Origin: Kitasatospora sp. NBC_01246
Lineage (GTDB): Bacteria > Actinomycetota > Actinomycetes > Streptomycetales > Streptomycetaceae
Reading direction: 5' to 3'
Length of the DNA: 64,000 nucleotides
Assembly (NCBI RefSeq): GCF_036226505.1
Contig: NZ_CP108484.1
Span: 5,084,001-5,148,000 of the forward strand
Below are positions 8,378 through 15,908 of the stretch, piece by piece (the first letter of the stretch is position 1; each line of letters opens with the position of its first letter). Below the pieces are notes generated by a model. That model was not told where the DNA came from. It saw only the letters and a list, made by a program, of their open reading frames with translations, and made no database searches. The translations under genes were made by a program, and so were the position numbers.

Positions 8378-9718
8378 ATGGATACGCAGGAAGCCCGCCG
8401 GTCGGCGCAGTTGCGCAGGGCCGCGGCGGCGGCGCTGATCGGTACGGCGATCGAGTTCTACGACTTCTTCATCTACGGGACGGCGGCCGCGCTGGTCTTC
8501 GGCGGGGTGTTCTTCCCGGGCCTGGGCACGGTGGGAGCGCTGCTGGCGGCGTTCTCGGTGTACGCGGTGGCGTTCCTGGCCCGGCCGCTGGGGGCGGTGG
8601 TGTTCGGGCACTTCGGGGACCGGCTGGGGCGGCGGGCCACGCTGGTGGTGTCGCTGCTGCTGATGGGCCTGTCGACGGCGCTGGTCGGTGTGCTGCCGGG
8701 GTACGGGGCGTGGGGGTGGTGGGCGCCGGCCGCGCTGGTGCTGCTGCGGGTCTGCCAGGGCGTCGGGCTCGGCGGGGAGTGGGGCGGGGCCGCGTTGCTG
8801 ATCGCGGAGAACGCGCCGGCCGGGCGGCGCGGGCGGTACGGGGCGTTCCTGCAACTGGGGCCGACCGTCGGCTTCGCGCTGGCCAACGGCATCTTCCTGG
8901 TGCTCCAACTGGCGCTGAGCGAGCGGTCGTTCCACGGCTGGGGCTGGCGGGTGCCGTTCCTGGCGTCGCTGGCGCTGGTGGCGATGGGGCTGTTCGTGCG
9001 GCTGCGGATCGAGGAGACGCCGCTGTTCCGGGCCGGTGAGGCGCGGACGCGGCCGCCGGTGCTGGAGGTCCTGCGCGGGCACTGGCGGACGGTGCTGATC
9101 GGCTGCGGGGCGATCACCGTCGGGTACGCGCTGTTCTACCTGACCACCACGTACGCCCTGGCGTACGCGACGACCGGGCTCGGGGTGCCCGGCACGGTGG
9201 TGCTGTCGATGCTGTTGACGGGCGTCGCGGGTCAGGCCGTGACGGTCTGGGTGAGTGCCCGGCGCAGTGACCGGTGGGGGCGCCGGCGGATGCTGCAGGG
9301 GGCGACGGGGCTCGCGGTGTTCTGGTCGCTGCTGCTGTTCCCGCTGCTGGAGACGGTGAGCCGGCCGCTGATGTTCCTGGCCCTGGCCGGGTCGATGGTG
9401 GTGCTGGGGTGCCTGCTCGGGCCGCTGGCGGCGTACCTGCCGGAGCTGTTCCCGACCCGGGTGCGGTACACCGGCGCCGCGCTGACGTACAACCTGGGCG
9501 GGGTGGTGGGCGGTGCGACGACGCCGCTGATCGCGACCAGGCTGACCGACGTCTACGGGACGGCGGAGCCGGTCGGCTGGTACCTGGCGGCGCTGGGGCT
9601 GGTGTCGCTCTGCTGCCTGCGGCTGCTGCCGGAGACCAGCGGTGCGGACCTCGCGCTGGCCGGGGCCGACGGCGGACGCCGCCGGGCGCCCGTCCTGGGG
9701 GCGGACCCGGCGGCGTAG
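8378..9718 (+). CDS. MFS transporter, metabolite:H+ symporter (MHS) type
   Basis: A 446-aa, 12-helix major facilitator. The start region GTAIEFYDFFIYGTAAALVF is the signature opening of the MHS family (ShiA/ProP/KgtP-like), and the loop GHFGDRLGRRATLV is the MFS loop 2-3 motif. A second motif, GLGGEWGGAALLIAE, lies in helix 5. MHS members import small organic acids or osmolytes (shikimate, alpha-ketoglutarate, proline/betaine); the substrate here cannot be assigned. It follows the mycosin terminator and is probably monocistronic. The ATG start at 8378 is well placed relative to helix 1. Confidence 0.88.
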   Translation: MDTQEARRSAQLRRAAAAALIGTAIEFYDFFIYGTAAALVFGGVFFPGLGTVGALLAAFSVYAVAFLARPLGAVVFGHFGDRLGRRATLVVSLLLMGLSTALVGVLPGYGAWGWWAPAALVLLRVCQGVGLGGEWGGAALLIAENAPAGRRGRYGAFLQLGPTVGFALANGIFLVLQLALSERSFHGWGWRVPFLASLALVAMGLFVRLRIEETPLFRAGEARTRPPVLEVLRGHWRTVLIGCGAITVGYALFYLTTTYALAYATTGLGVPGTVVLSMLLTGVAGQAVTVWVSARRSDRWGRRRMLQGATGLAVFWSLLLFPLLETVSRPLMFLALAGSMVVLGCLLGPLAAYLPELFPTRVRYTGAALTYNLGGVVGGATTPLIATRLTDVYGTAEPVGWYLAALGLVSLCCLRLLPETSGADLALAGADGGRRRAPVLGADPAA

Positions 9719-9779
9719 CGCGCGGTGGTGCTGCCGGCCCCGGTGGGCGGCTCGGCACCCCCGGTGACTCGGCTCACTG

Positions 9780-10385
9780 TCAGGCGGCGACGGGGGTCAG
9801 GGCGGCGCGGCCGGCCAGCAGGATCGCGGTGTGCTTGGCGACGCGGTCACCGAGGTGCTCGGCGGTGGCGATGTCGGCCAGGTGGACGGCGTCGGTGCCG
9901 CCGTCGGACGGGGTGGAGGCGGCGGCGCCGGCGAAGAAGCCGAGGCGGTTGAGGTCGTGCTCGGTGCCGGTCGAGGAGTTCCAGCCCGGCTTGAGGCCCA
10001 GGTTGACCCAGTTCATGCCGTGCTGGGCGGCGAGGGTCTGGAAGAAGCCGAGGGTGCCGGACTTGTCGCCGCTCTTGGAGGCGGAGTTGGTGAAGCCGGC
10101 GGCGACCTTGTCCAGCCAGGCGTCGCCGAACCAGCGCTTGCTGCTGGCCTCGGCGAAGACGTGGAAGGCGCCGGAGGCGGTGCCCATGTAGGTGGGCGAG
10201 CCGAAGACGATCGCGTCCGCGGCGTCCAGCCGGGCCCACTGCTCCTCGGTGATGGTGTCGACGGCGACGGTGACGACCTCGGCACCGCTCGCGGCGGCGC
10301 CGCGGGCCACGGCCTCGGCGATGACGGCAGTGTGGCCGTAGCCGGAGTGGTAGGCGATGGCGACGGTGGGGCGGATGGCGGTCAT
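9780..10385 (-). CDS. Flavodoxin-fold NAD(P)H:quinone reductase/FMN protein (WrbA-like)
   Basis: A 201-aa flavodoxin-like protein. The N-terminal AIAYHSGYGHTAVIAEAVA is the FMN phosphate-binding loop; FGSPTYMGTASGAFHVFAE is the second FMN loop, as in WrbA/flavodoxin_2 proteins. It probably reduces quinones or acts as an FMN carrier in the cytoplasm. The start is the ATG at 10385, preceded on the minus strand by GAGGAGCACCC. It is divergently arranged with an HxlR regulator, with a 156-nt intergenic region carrying two inverted repeats, the usual layout for redox- or quinone-responsive control of such enzymes. The inducer is unknown. Confidence 0.87.
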   Translation of the reverse strand: MTAIRPTVAIAYHSGYGHTAVIAEAVARGAAASGAEVVTVAVDTITEEQWARLDAADAIVFGSPTYMGTASGAFHVFAEASSKRWFGDAWLDKVAAGFTNSASKSGDKSGTLGFFQTLAAQHGMNWVNLGLKPGWNSSTGTEHDLNRLGFFAGAAASTPSDGGTDAVHLADIATAEHLGDRVAKHTAILLAGRAALTPVAA

Positions 10386-10467
10386 GGCTGGGTGCTCCTC
10401 GGTGGGACGCGCGAAAAGGGAACGGCAGGGGAGGCCGGGGACGGCGGCTGGGCGCCGCCCCGTCCAA

Positions 10468-10521
10468 TGGTCTCTAATGTAGACCAGGTCTCCATGAGTT
10501 ACCAAGAATGGATTGGAGACC
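10468..10521. promoter_or_regulatory. Candidate HxlR operators (two inverted repeats)
   Basis: Two adjacent perfect inverted repeats share the GGTCT core. TGGTCT-N7-AGACCA spans 10468-10486 and GGTCTCCA-N19-TGGAGACC spans 10487-10521. They lie between the divergent flavodoxin-like gene and the HxlR gene and end 20 nt before the HxlR start, so one regulator could control both directions. Confidence 0.65.
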
Positions 10522-10541
10522 AAAGGGCTACCCTGGAGGGC

Positions 10542-10952
10542 ATGACGACGCAGGAGCGGTCCCCGGCCGGGCCGGAGCAGGCCCAGGACCTCGATGTCTT
10601 CGCCCAGCTCTGTCCGAGCCGCGCCATGCTCGCGGACCTGGCGGACAAGTGGACGATGCTGATCCTGATGAGCCTCGGCGAGTTCGGTCCGCAGCGGTTC
10701 TCCGAGCTGCAGCGCGCGGTGGACGGGGTCAGCCGCAAGATGCTCACCCAGTCGTTGCGCACCCTGGAGCGCAACGGCCTGGTGCGGCGCACGGTGTACC
10801 CCGAGACGCCGCCGCGGGTGGTCTACGACCTGCTGCCGCTCGGCCGGGAGCTGTCCGCGCTGCTGGCGCCGGTCGGTCGCTGGACGGAGGAGCGGACCGC
10901 GGAGATGCTCGCCGCGCGCGAGGTGTTCGACGGGGCTCACCCCGACGCCTGA
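10542..10952 (+). CDS. HxlR family winged-helix transcriptional regulator
   Basis: A 136-aa protein with the HxlR pattern: Cys near the N-terminus (AQLCPSRAMLADLADKW), then a winged helix with FGPQRFSELQRAVDGVSRKM, LTQSLRTLERNGLVRR and YPETPPRVVYDLLPLGREL. HxlR proteins bind as dimers to palindromes and many sense quinones, aldehydes or oxidants, often through the N-terminal Cys. The start is the ATG at 10542 (CTGGAGGGC just upstream). An upstream in-frame ATG at 10494 would lie inside the operator. It probably controls the divergent flavodoxin-like gene and itself. Confidence 0.88.
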   Translation: MTTQERSPAGPEQAQDLDVFAQLCPSRAMLADLADKWTMLILMSLGEFGPQRFSELQRAVDGVSRKMLTQSLRTLERNGLVRRTVYPETPPRVVYDLLPLGRELSALLAPVGRWTEERTAEMLAAREVFDGAHPDA

Positions 10953-11086
10953 CCGGCTGTACGACGCCGGTGCGGCACCCTCGGGCGGGGGTCGGCGAGG
11001 GGGTCGGATGTCCTCGATCGGGTGGTCGGAGCCGATTTCCCTTCCGGGCCGTCGGCCGTGTAATGTCTTCCTTGTTCGACCGGTTC

Positions 11087-11159
11087 GCCCCTATAGCTCA
11101 GTCGGTAGAGCGTCTCCATGGTAAGGAGAAGGTCTGCGGTTCGATTCCGCATGGGGGCT
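11087..11159 (+). tRNA. tRNA-Thr (anticodon GGT)
   Basis: 73-nt cloverleaf. Acceptor stem GCCCCTA/TGGGGGC, anticodon stem TCTCC/GGAGA around loop ATGGTAA (anticodon GGT at 11120-11122), T-arm GTTCGATTC, discriminator T. CCA is not encoded. A TAATGT box about 25 nt upstream may be its -10. Confidence 0.95.
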
Positions 11160-11166
11160 CAAAGTG

Positions 11167-11198
11167 AAAGACCCTCGCCCAACGGCGAGGGTCTTTTT
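11167..11198 (+). terminator. Intrinsic terminator after tRNA-Thr
   Basis: 13-bp stem AAAGACCCTCGCC/GGCGAGGGTCTTT, loop CAAC, followed by T residues, starting 7 nt after the tRNA. One of the few in the window with a real U-run. Confidence 0.9.
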
Positions 11199-11329
11199 CG
11201 TGTCCGCCCGCCGTCGCGGGGCCGGAGGCGGGCTAGCGGGCCGGGCGCCGAATGCGCTGTGATGGTGCGTCATCGGCCGCCCGCCCCACCGGGTGCGGGC
11301 GCGGGCCGGACCCCGACGGGGAGGGTGTC

Positions 11330-11998
11330 ATGGGCGTTCGACTCGTGGTGGTCGACGACCACCGGCTGCTGGCCGAGGCGCTGGCCACCGCGCTCCAGCT
11401 GCGCGGTCACCGGGTGCTCGCGGTCGGCTCGCCGGCCGGGTCCGCCGCCGACCTGGTGGCCGGGCGCCGGCCCGAGGTGTGCCTGCTCGGGGTGGCCGGT
11501 CCGGCCGATCCCGGGGCCTTCGACGGGCTGCGCCGGATCCGCCGGGAGCGGCCCGAGGTGGCCGTCATCGTGCTCGGTCCGGTCGGTGAACTGCGGGGCG
11601 TGGCCGGTGCGTTCGCGGCGGGCGCGGCGGGCTACGTGCCCAGCGACGAGCGGATCGAGGTGGTCGAGCGGGCCATCGGGCGGGCCCGGGCCGGGGAGGC
11701 GGCGGTCGCGGTGGACGTGCTCCGGGGCGCCTTCGACCAGTTGCTGCGCCCGGCCGCGGAGCCGGACGACGAAGCGCTCCGCCTGCTGCGGCTGCTGACC
11801 CGCCGTGAGGTGCAGGTGCTGGCCCGGATCGCGGACGGCGAGGACACCGCGGCGATCGCCGCCGGGATGCGGATCGCGGCGAGCACCGCCCGGACGCACG
11901 TCCAGCGGGTGCTGATGAAGCTCGGCGCGCGGACCCGGCTGGAGGCGGCGGCGGTGGCCGCCCGGACGGGACTGCTGGAGCGGATGGCGCGGGACTGA
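11330..11998 (+). CDS. LuxR-family regulator with degenerate receiver domain
   Basis: A 222-aa protein. N-terminal receiver-like domain (MGVRLVVVDDHRLLAEAL keeps the acidic Asp9/Asp10) and C-terminal LuxR/NarL helix-turn-helix (LTRREVQVLARIADGEDTAA .. IAASTARTHVQRVLMKLGA). The expected phospho-acceptor strand reads VCLLGVAGP, so Gly54 or a neighbour replaces Asp, and the Lys strand reads GYVPSDER without the usual Lys. It is therefore probably not controlled by ordinary phosphotransfer (an atypical or orphan response regulator). No kinase gene is adjacent. The start is the ATG at 11330 after GGGGAGGGTGTC. It is related to the regulator at 14894. Confidence 0.85.
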   Translation: MGVRLVVVDDHRLLAEALATALQLRGHRVLAVGSPAGSAADLVAGRRPEVCLLGVAGPADPGAFDGLRRIRRERPEVAVIVLGPVGELRGVAGAFAAGAAGYVPSDERIEVVERAIGRARAGEAAVAVDVLRGAFDQLLRPAAEPDDEALRLLRLLTRREVQVLARIADGEDTAAIAAGMRIAASTARTHVQRVLMKLGARTRLEAAAVAARTGLLERMARD

Positions 11999-12116
11999 TC
12001 GGGCGGTCCGGCCGGCGGTCCGGAGCACTCCCGCGGCCAGGGACAATAGGCCCCAGTCGTACGTACGTCACCGATGGCCGCCCACCGGCGGACCATCGCC
12101 CGCTGGAGGTCTCATC

Positions 12117-13079
12117 ATGAGTAAGTACCTGGTCACGGGTGGCGCCGGCTATGTCGGCAGCGTGGTCGCCGCCCACCTGCTGGAGGCGGGACACCAGGTG
12201 ACCGTCCTGGACGACCTCTCCACCGGCTTCCGCGAGGGTGTGCCGGCCGGCGCCGAGTTCGTGCGGGGGCGCATCCAGGAGGCGGGCGAGGTCCTCGACG
12301 CCTCCTTCGACGGGGTGCTGCACTTCGCGGCCTCCTCGCAGGTCGGCGAGTCGGTCGCGGACCCGGAGAAGTACTGGCGCAACAACGTGGCCGGCTCGCT
12401 GGAGCTGATCAGCGCGATGCGCGCGGCGGGCGTGCGCAAGCTGGTGTTCTCCTCCACCGCCGCCACCTACGGCGAGCCGGAGTCGGTGCCGATCGCCGAG
12501 ACCGCCCGCACCGCGCCCACCAACACCTACGGCGCCACCAAGCTGGCCGTCGACCACCTGATCACCAGCGAGGCCGTCGCGCACGGCCTGGCCGCCGTCT
12601 CGCTGCGCTACTTCAACGTGGCCGGCGCGTACGGCGCCTACGGCGAGCGGCACGACCCCGAGTCGCACCTGATCCCGCTGGTCTTCCAGGCCGCGCTCGG
12701 GCAGCGCCCGCACATCGCGGTCTACGGCGACGACTACCCGACCGAGGACGGCACCTGCGTCCGGGACTACATCCACGTCGCGGACCTCGCCGACGCCCAC
12801 CTGCTGGCGCTGGACGCCGCCGAAGCGGGCGAGCACCTGATCTGCAACCTCGGCAACGGCAGCGGCTTCTCGGTCCGCGAGGTCATCGAGTCGGTCAAGC
12901 GCGTCACCGGCCGCGAGATCCCGGTGGTCACCGCCGAGCGCCGGGCCGGCGACCCCGCCGTCCTGGTGGCCTCCGCCGAGCGCGCCCACCAGAGGCTCGG
13001 CTGGACCCCCAAGCGCCCCAACCTCGACGACATCGTCGCCGACGCCTGGAAGTTCACCCTGGAGAAGAACGGCCTCTAG
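12117..13079 (+). CDS. galE: UDP-glucose 4-epimerase
   Basis: A 320-aa extended SDR. It has the NAD-binding GGAGYVGS near residue 8, strand LHFAASSQVGES, the SSTAATYGE active-site segment, and the catalytic pair in TYGATKLAVD (YxxxK). C-terminal motifs RYFNVAGAYG and DGTCVRDYIHVADLA are typical of GalE. It interconverts UDP-glucose and UDP-galactose in the cytoplasm, supplying cell-envelope polysaccharides or galactose catabolism. The ATG is preceded by GGAGG at about 7 nt. It stands alone between a LuxR-type regulator and a convergent tetR. Confidence 0.95.
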   Translation: MSKYLVTGGAGYVGSVVAAHLLEAGHQVTVLDDLSTGFREGVPAGAEFVRGRIQEAGEVLDASFDGVLHFAASSQVGESVADPEKYWRNNVAGSLELISAMRAAGVRKLVFSSTAATYGEPESVPIAETARTAPTNTYGATKLAVDHLITSEAVAHGLAAVSLRYFNVAGAYGAYGERHDPESHLIPLVFQAALGQRPHIAVYGDDYPTEDGTCVRDYIHVADLADAHLLALDAAEAGEHLICNLGNGSGFSVREVIESVKRVTGREIPVVTAERRAGDPAVLVASAERAHQRLGWTPKRPNLDDIVADAWKFTLEKNGL

Positions 13080-13083
13080 GCCT

Positions 13084-13118
13084 CGGCCCGCGGTCGTCGG
13101 CCCGCGGTCGTCGGCCCG
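13084..13118. repeat. 14-bp tandem repeat downstream of galE
   Basis: Two and a half copies of CGGCCCGCGGTCGT directly after the galE stop and just before the shared hairpin at 13128-13163. Confidence 0.85.
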
Positions 13119-13127
13119 TGCCGTGAA

Positions 13128-13163
13128 CGAAGCGCCGCTCCCCGCCCCGGGGGCGGCGCTTCG
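13128..13163. terminator. Bidirectional hairpin between galE and tetR
   Basis: 11-bp stem CGAAGCGCCGC/GCGGCGCTTCG with a further CCCC/GGGG inner stem, located between the convergent galE and tetR genes. Confidence 0.75.
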
Positions 13164-13220
13164 CCGTTCCCGCCGCTCGCCGGTGCGCCCGTCGCGAGCA
13201 GTGTGCCGGTCTGTCGGTGG

Positions 13221-13880
13221 TCAGTGCGCCGGGCGCGCGGCATAGGCGCGCAGGAAGGCCCGCACGCCGGTGGTGACGAGCTCCTCGGTCTCCGCCGGGG
13301 CGAGCGGGAACGCCCCCCAGTAGGAACGCTGGGTGATCTCGCTGCCGACGAGCAGGACGAAGTGCTGCGCGGCGCGCTCCGGATCGGGGGCGTCCAGCAG
13401 TCCGCGGTCGGCCAACCCACCGAACCGGCAGCCGAGTTCGACCACGGCTCGACGCGGCCCGGCGGCCTGCCAGGCCTCCAGCAGGTCCTTCGGGAGGTGT
13501 GCCGCCTCGGCGTTGATCTGCCGGACCAGCGCGAAGTGGTCGGAGAAGGCCGTCAGCGATCCCACCCAGGCCAGGCCCAGCGCGACGAGGTCCGACTCCA
13601 GGTCGGTGACCTTGGCCAGGTGGCGGTCGATGACCTCCAGCTGGGCGTTCCCGACCTGTCCGGTGCTCTCCTGGACGACGGTCCGGAAGAGCAGCTCCTT
13701 GCCGGCGAAGTGGTTGTAGATGGTGCGGGTGGACACCCCCGCCTCGGCCGCGATGGCGTCGATGCCGGCGCGGGAGTAGCCGTCCCGGCCGAAGACCGTC
13801 CGGGCGGCCCGGGTGATGGCCTGTCGCTTCTCGGACAGTCCTCGGCGGGGCGCGGTCGGGGTGTCGTTCTCACCGGTCAT
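13221..13880 (-). CDS. TetR family regulator
   Basis: A 219-aa protein with the N-terminal TetR helix-turn-helix RAARTVFGRDGYSRAGIDAI .. AGVSTRTIYNHFAGKELLFR, followed by a mainly helical ligand-binding domain. The ATG at 13880 lies 118 nt from the divergent NADPH-dependent FMN reductase gene, and the shared region holds a 21-bp-spaced repeat that is a good operator candidate. It probably represses that gene and its own. The ligand is unknown. Confidence 0.88.
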   Translation of the reverse strand: MTGENDTPTAPRRGLSEKRQAITRAARTVFGRDGYSRAGIDAIAAEAGVSTRTIYNHFAGKELLFRTVVQESTGQVGNAQLEVIDRHLAKVTDLESDLVALGLAWVGSLTAFSDHFALVRQINAEAAHLPKDLLEAWQAAGPRRAVVELGCRFGGLADRGLLDAPDPERAAQHFVLLVGSEITQRSYWGAFPLAPAETEELVTTGVRAFLRAYAARPAH

Positions 13881-13907
13881 CGAGGGGCTCCCGAGAGGTT
13901 TGCCATA

Positions 13908-13938
13908 AGCGTTGTACCTAGTGCCACGAACGTTGTAC
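13908..13938. promoter_or_regulatory. Candidate TetR operator (direct repeat, 21-bp spacing)
   Basis: AGCGTTGTAC (13908-13917) is repeated as AACGTTGTAC (13929-13938), exactly two helical turns apart. The second copy contains the palindrome AACGTT. It lies 28 nt upstream of the tetR start and about 60 nt upstream of the FMN reductase start. Confidence 0.55.
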
Positions 13939-13998
13939 TTTACCTGACGGGCCGTCCGATCGGGCGGTGACCATGGAGACCAACTCCCGGAGACCGTC

Positions 13999-14580
13999 AT
14001 GTCCGAGACCCCGTACCGCGTCGCCGTCATCGTCGGCAGCAACCGCCCGGGCCGCGTCGCGCCCACCGTCGCCGAGTGGTTCGTGCGCACCGCCGGGCAG
14101 CGGGCCGATCTCGATCTCGATGTCATCGACCTGGCCGACCATCCGCTGCCGCACCTGGGCGAGGAGCCCACGGCCGAGCAGGCCGAGTGCCTCGCCGCGC
14201 TCTCGCCCCGGCTGGCCGCCGCCGACGCGTTCGTGGTGGTCACGCCCGAGTACAACCACAGCTTCCCCGCCGTGCTGAAGAACGCCATCGACTGGCACCG
14301 CGCCGAGTGGCAGGCCAAGCCGGTCGGCTTCGTCTCGTACGGCGGCCTCGGCGGCGGGCTGCGCGCGGTCGAGCAGCTCCGGCTGATCTTCGCCGAGCTG
14401 CACACCGTCACCGTCCGGGACTCCGTCAGCTTCCACAGCGTCTGGGGCGCCTTCGGGGAGGACGGCGAGCCCGTCGACCCGACCGTCCCGACCGGCGCCG
14501 CCAAGGGCATGCTCGACCAGCTCACCTGGTGGGCCCACGCGCTGCGGGACGCCCGCGCCGTCCGCCCCTACGGCGCCTGA
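13999..14580 (+). CDS. NADPH-dependent FMN reductase family protein
   Basis: A 193-aa flavodoxin-fold protein of the FMN_red/ArsH/chromate reductase group. It has the FMN-binding loop GSNRPGRVAPTVAEW near residue 14 and the TPEYNHSFPAVLKNAIDW motif (about residues 83-100) that is diagnostic of the family, then the VSYGGLGGGLRA loop. It probably reduces FMN, quinones, azo dyes or nitro compounds with NADPH in the cytoplasm. It is divergent from the TetR gene, which is likely its regulator. The ATG has GGAGACCGTC upstream. Confidence 0.9.
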   Translation: MSETPYRVAVIVGSNRPGRVAPTVAEWFVRTAGQRADLDLDVIDLADHPLPHLGEEPTAEQAECLAALSPRLAAADAFVVVTPEYNHSFPAVLKNAIDWHRAEWQAKPVGFVSYGGLGGGLRAVEQLRLIFAELHTVTVRDSVSFHSVWGAFGEDGEPVDPTVPTGAAKGMLDQLTWWAHALRDARAVRPYGA

Positions 14581-14893
14581 CCGGCCGCCGGTCGCTGGGA
14601 CACCCGGGCCGCCCCCTCCGCGGCGTCGCCCGGGCCGCCACCACTTCGGTCACCGCCGCCCGCCGGGAGGCACCGCCGTCGCCGAATCACGCCAAGTCCG
14701 CACCTCCTGGCGAAACTTCACCAAACCCCCACCGGGCCGCCCCCCACCCCGTACGCTGATTCCGGTACCGGTGGGGGTCGGTGCTTTGGTCCTCCCGGGA
14801 GCCGGGGGGTGGGCGGCGGAGCAGGACCCGGGCCACGGCGGTGGTCCGCGCCGGCGCCCCGGGCGCAGCTCGGCCGAACAGGGGGGAGTGACG
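14581..14893. promoter_or_regulatory. Promoter region with large inverted repeat ahead of LuxR regulator
   Basis: About 310 nt without a gene. An 11-bp perfect inverted repeat, ACCCCCACCGG (14725-14735) and CCGGTGGGGGT (14768-14778), flanks a good -10 box TACGCT (14752-14757). The smaller palindrome CCGGTACCGG lies at 14762-14771. This looks like an operator around the core promoter of the regulator at 14894. Confidence 0.5.
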
Positions 14894-15847
14894 ATGGGGC
14901 GGATCCGCGTCCTGGTGGTCGACGACCACCGGATCTTCGCCGAGGCGCTGGCTGCGGCGCTCGCCGCCGAGCCCGACGTGGAGGTCGGCGCGGCCGGCAG
15001 CGCGGCCGCCGCCGAGCGTGCCCTGGAGCGTGCCGCCACCGAGGGCCGGGCCTTCGACGTCGTCCTGATCGATGCCGACCTCGGTGCCGACGCCGACGGA
15101 GCGCGCGCACCGCGCCAGCCCGGTGCCGACCCGCCCGAGGCCCTGCGACGGCGCCCGCCGGTGACGCTGCCCGCGCCCCGCCGCCCGGCCGCCGCACCCG
15201 GGCCGCCCGCCGGCCCCGGTGTCCCGGCCCGCGGCGCCCCTGCCGCGGCCTGCTCGACCGCCCCGTACCCGCCCGGGCCGTACCCGCCCGACCGGTACCA
15301 CGCCGCCCCGGCGCCCGACGGGATCACCCTGCTCGCCCGGGTCCGCCGCCACCATCCCGCGCTGCGGGCGATCGTCCTGGCCGCCGCCGACGACCCGCTG
15401 CGCGCCGCCCGCGCCCTGCACGCCGGCGCCACCGGGTGGGTGGCCAAGGAGAGTTCGCTGGCCCGCCTGCTGGCCGTGGTCCGGGGCGTGCTGCGCGACG
15501 AGACGCACCTGCCGCCCGCCCTGCTGACCGGTGTCATCCGGGAGCTCACCACCGCCCGGCGGGACCGCACCGAGAGCGAGCGCCTGGTCGACACGCTCAC
15601 CCCCCGGGAGAAGCAGATCCTGCGCTGCATGGTGGCCGGCCTGGGCCGGCAGGCCGTCGCCGAACGGCTCTACCTCTCCCCGCACACCGTGCGCACCCAC
15701 ATGCAGAACGTCCTCGGCAAGCTCGGGGTGCACTCCACCCTGGCCGCCGTCGCGGTCGCCCGGCGGGCGGGCGTCAGCCCCTCCGAGCCGGCCGCGCCCA
15801 CTGCCCCGCCGTCCGTCGCCTCGACCACAGCTCCCGGCGCCGGCTGA
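14894..15847 (+). CDS. LuxR-family response regulator with Pro-rich insertion in the receiver
   Basis: A 317-aa protein. The receiver begins IRVLVVDDHRIFAEAL; the phospho-acceptor strand FDVVLIDADLG gives Asp60. About 75 residues rich in Pro/Ala/Arg (about 66-140, containing PYPPGPYPPDRY) then interrupt the receiver before it resumes at DGITLLARVRRHHPALRAIV and TGWVAKES. The C-terminal NarL/LuxR helix-turn-helix is intact (LTPREKQILRCMVAGL .. LYLSPHTVRTHMQNVL). No kinase is adjacent. The ATG at 14894 has a GGGGGGAG ribosome-binding site 5 nt upstream. It precedes the CapD-like gene by 61 nt and may be co-transcribed with it. Confidence 0.87.
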   Translation: MGRIRVLVVDDHRIFAEALAAALAAEPDVEVGAAGSAAAAERALERAATEGRAFDVVLIDADLGADADGARAPRQPGADPPEALRRRPPVTLPAPRRPAAAPGPPAGPGVPARGAPAAACSTAPYPPGPYPPDRYHAAPAPDGITLLARVRRHHPALRAIVLAAADDPLRAARALHAGATGWVAKESSLARLLAVVRGVLRDETHLPPALLTGVIRELTTARRDRTESERLVDTLTPREKQILRCMVAGLGRQAVAERLYLSPHTVRTHMQNVLGKLGVHSTLAAVAVARRAGVSPSEPAAPTAPPSVASTTAPGAG

Positions 15848-15908
15848 TCCGCCCGTCACACCCAGGTACCGGCTCAGGTCCGTCAGGTCAGGGAAATCCG
15901 GAGGACAG

